Of a DNA stretch of 45,613 bases, positions 44,357 to 45,613 are shown piece by piece (the stretch's first letter is position 1; every line of letters starts with the position of its first letter). Under the pieces are notes generated by a model. That model searched no databases. It had not been told where the DNA came from and worked only from the letters and a program-made list of their open reading frames with translations. The stretch is from a virus. Location: positions 1-45,613 of IMG/VR virus record IMGVR_UViG_3300027852_000064. One strand, 5' to 3'. A program made the position numbers and the translations under genes.

Positions 44357-45350
44357 TTCCAGACATCCTAGTTGTCAACACACAACGGCATTGAATTGTC
44401 TCAGAAGCTCGGCCATTTGGGTCCCCAGGAAACCTAAGCTCAGACCCACCCGAAGACCAAGTCTCTCCAACACTCCGCTCTTGACCACTTAGATGGGCAT
44501 GAGTATCCCGGACACGACCATCTCTAGCGGTCAGCCAAGTACGTGTCACGGCGTTTGGGTCCAGGTCCCCACTCTCGAAAGCCTGGTTGTACATTTCTTC
44601 GGAGCCTTCATGCACAGCTCTAAGAGCCTCTGTTCTACCGATTACCTCAGACCTGTACCTTACGTAGTTTGATTGGTATCTTGCGACCATGCTATCGATC
44701 TGGGCTTTGGGCAAAGGACGCTCCAGACGAATTGATCTGTTAACTGAAGCTGTGGACCTGCGATCATGTAGCCTTCTGGAAGCGGCTTCAGCCCTCTCTT
44801 CATTGTTACCATTAAGCAGCCGGCGATAGTTCGATACTGCCGCTTGCTGACGCTCAGTCAGGCCTACACTGTTCCGGAAGTTCCTTGCCTGGTCGATAGG
44901 ATTAAGGCCTTCACGAATTCCGTCGGTCATTGCCGCCCGGAGTGTTGCGCGCTGGCCATTACTGAATTCCCGTATAAGTCTCAAGCGGTTCTCTGAAATA
45001 GCCTGGACAGCACGACGATTTGATTGGTCAAAAGACACAGTAGCTGTCAAGGCTTCGTTCGACAGATACGCCGCGGTGTTCTGAGCGCTATGCGACAACG
45101 CAGCGCCGTACTGGTTCCCTATTAACTGAGCAGCGTTATCAATAGCAGCTAGCGCTTCTTCTAGTCTACCTTGAGAAAGCAATTCAGCCAGAGCATCTAG
45201 AGTGAAGGCGTCGCTAATGGTTTCAACGGCCAGTAGAAAGGTGCTCTGGAACCGACGATCGTGGAATGCTATTAGCTGCTCTATTCGAGAAGCCGGGTCT
45301 ATTGCTCCTCCTGCACGAACAGCCACCTTATACCTCCACGCGGCACTCAT
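44349..45350 (-). CDS. Minor head protein (Mu F-like)
   Basis: 333 residues. The C-terminal 'RSEVIGRTEALRAVHEGSEEM' then 'TWLTARDGRVRDTHAHLSGQ' and a 'ETIQCRCVL' ending is the Phage_Mu_F signature. The N-terminal part is helical. Family members sit inside the portal vertex and enter with or guide the DNA. Coupled to the joining protein that crosses the circle join. Confidence 0.9.
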   Translation of the reverse strand: MSAAWRYKVAVRAGGAIDPASRIEQLIAFHDRRFQSTFLLAVETISDAFTLDALAELLSQGRLEEALAAIDNAAQLIGNQYGAALSHSAQNTAAYLSNEALTATVSFDQSNRRAVQAISENRLRLIREFSNGQRATLRAAMTDGIREGLNPIDQARNFRNSVGLTERQQAAVSNYRRLLNGNNEERAEAASRRLHDRRSTASVNRSIRLERPLPKAQIDSMVARYQSNYVRYRSEVIGRTEALRAVHEGSEEMYNQAFESGDLDPNAVTRTWLTARDGRVRDTHAHLSGQERSVGETWSSGGSELRFPGDPNGRASETIQCRCVLTTRMSGNG

Positions 45351-45487
45351 ACATTGCCGCAGCTGGGTCTCGACCTACGATCTCAAGGATCTTGTACGTC
45401 GTTCCCTCGATTGTCACTTTGTCTGCTACCGCCGGGATGATGCCTGAAGTCAGGCTTCCCCCAAGGATCGAGACAGTTTTGCCGCCA
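45328..45487 (-). CDS. Head-tail joining-like protein, C-terminal part (crosses circle join)
   Basis: Continuation of the gene that starts at 221. It contributes about the last 53 residues, with an 'IEGTTYKILEI' strand pair and then 'GRDPAAAMYECRVEV'. This is the kind of compact beta ending seen in small phage neck proteins (family resemblance, not proven). The stop at 45328-45330 overlaps the start of the MuF-like gene at 45350 by 23 bases. Confidence 0.6.
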
Positions 45488-45613
45488 GAGGCAACAAGTG
45501 TTCCTCCCATTCGTACCTCGGTCTTGTCCTCGATGAAGCCCTCGAAGGTGTAACTTACCTCAGTTGGGTTGGTTCCACCGGTCAGGTCACCAGGGGTGCG
45601 TGTTCCTGATGTA
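45488..45613. repeat. Terminal direct repeat, right copy (circle overlap)
   Basis: Exact copy of bases 10-135. Joining base 45487 to base 10 gives a circle of about 45,478 bp and restores a complete 123-residue gene. Confidence 0.9.

Noticed and set aside
1-45613. Integrase, repressor, attachment site, tRNA or CRISPR array
   Set aside because: Searched by eye on both strands for tyrosine and serine recombinase motifs, cI-like repressors, clover-leaf tRNA ends and spaced identical repeats; none was convincing. A dedicated tRNA and HMM scan would settle it.

Overview
The window is a complete, or very nearly complete, genome of a long-tailed (siphovirus-type) dsDNA bacteriophage. The last 126 bases (45488-45613) repeat bases 10-135, and one gene reads intact across that join, so the molecule closes into a circle of about 45,478 bp. 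Bases 1-9 do not fit the circle; they look like an inverted artefact of the contig end. The host cannot be read directly. The DUF2163/BR0599-type tail hub, a DUF6127-like lysis-region protein and moderate base composition make an alphaproteobacterium a reasonable guess (inference). I found no integrase, excisionase, lysogeny repressor, partition genes, tRNA or CRISPR, so the phage looks virulent.

Layout. (i) The packaging and structural genes fill most of the minus strand. Small and large terminase (6922-4838) are followed by portal, two further head proteins and a head-tail joining protein that crosses the circle join. Then come the MuF-like head protein, three head-associated proteins, prohead protease, scaffold with a nested start, decoration protein and major capsid protein (45350-39739), and then the connectors, tail tube, tail chaperones with a -1 frameshift, tape measure, tail tip and fibre (39657-26767). 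(ii) The lysis genes (two holin candidates, TIGR02594-type endolysin, overlapping spanins) follow at 26755-24708, then a large HTH plus calcineurin-like phosphoesterase gene. (iii) A plus-strand replication and recombination operon lies at 15108-20724: coiled/acidic protein, duplicated SH3-like protein, Cas4-like DUF2800 nuclease, DEDD exonuclease, DUF2815 single-strand binding protein and many tiny genes. (iv) On the minus strand sit a primase/SF3-helicase and an HNH nuclease (14925-11972), and then a tightly tiled run of about 17 tiny unknown genes (11419-6983). (v) A plus-strand cassette of four genes (3301-4795), ending in a secreted lipoprotein with a long DPE repeat, is inserted between large terminase and portal and closed by a terminator.

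Most interesting regulation. Several promoters share TTTACA, exactly 17 bases, and a TATAAT-like hexamer. Four of them also share a longer block with a CCAGCG/CGCTGG core in the spacer and a common leader, and three of these drive isolated genes for very small unknown proteins (22212 heads a short plus-strand gene group). This looks like a phage regulon, possibly for early host takeover. Separately, GTAC-based iterons (9- and 11-bp units) fill the 550-bp gene-free stretch at 11420-11971 and recur just upstream of the primase start (14955-14981). This is a good candidate for a replication origin or operator system. No DNA polymerase gene was seen, only a primase-polymerase-type protein.
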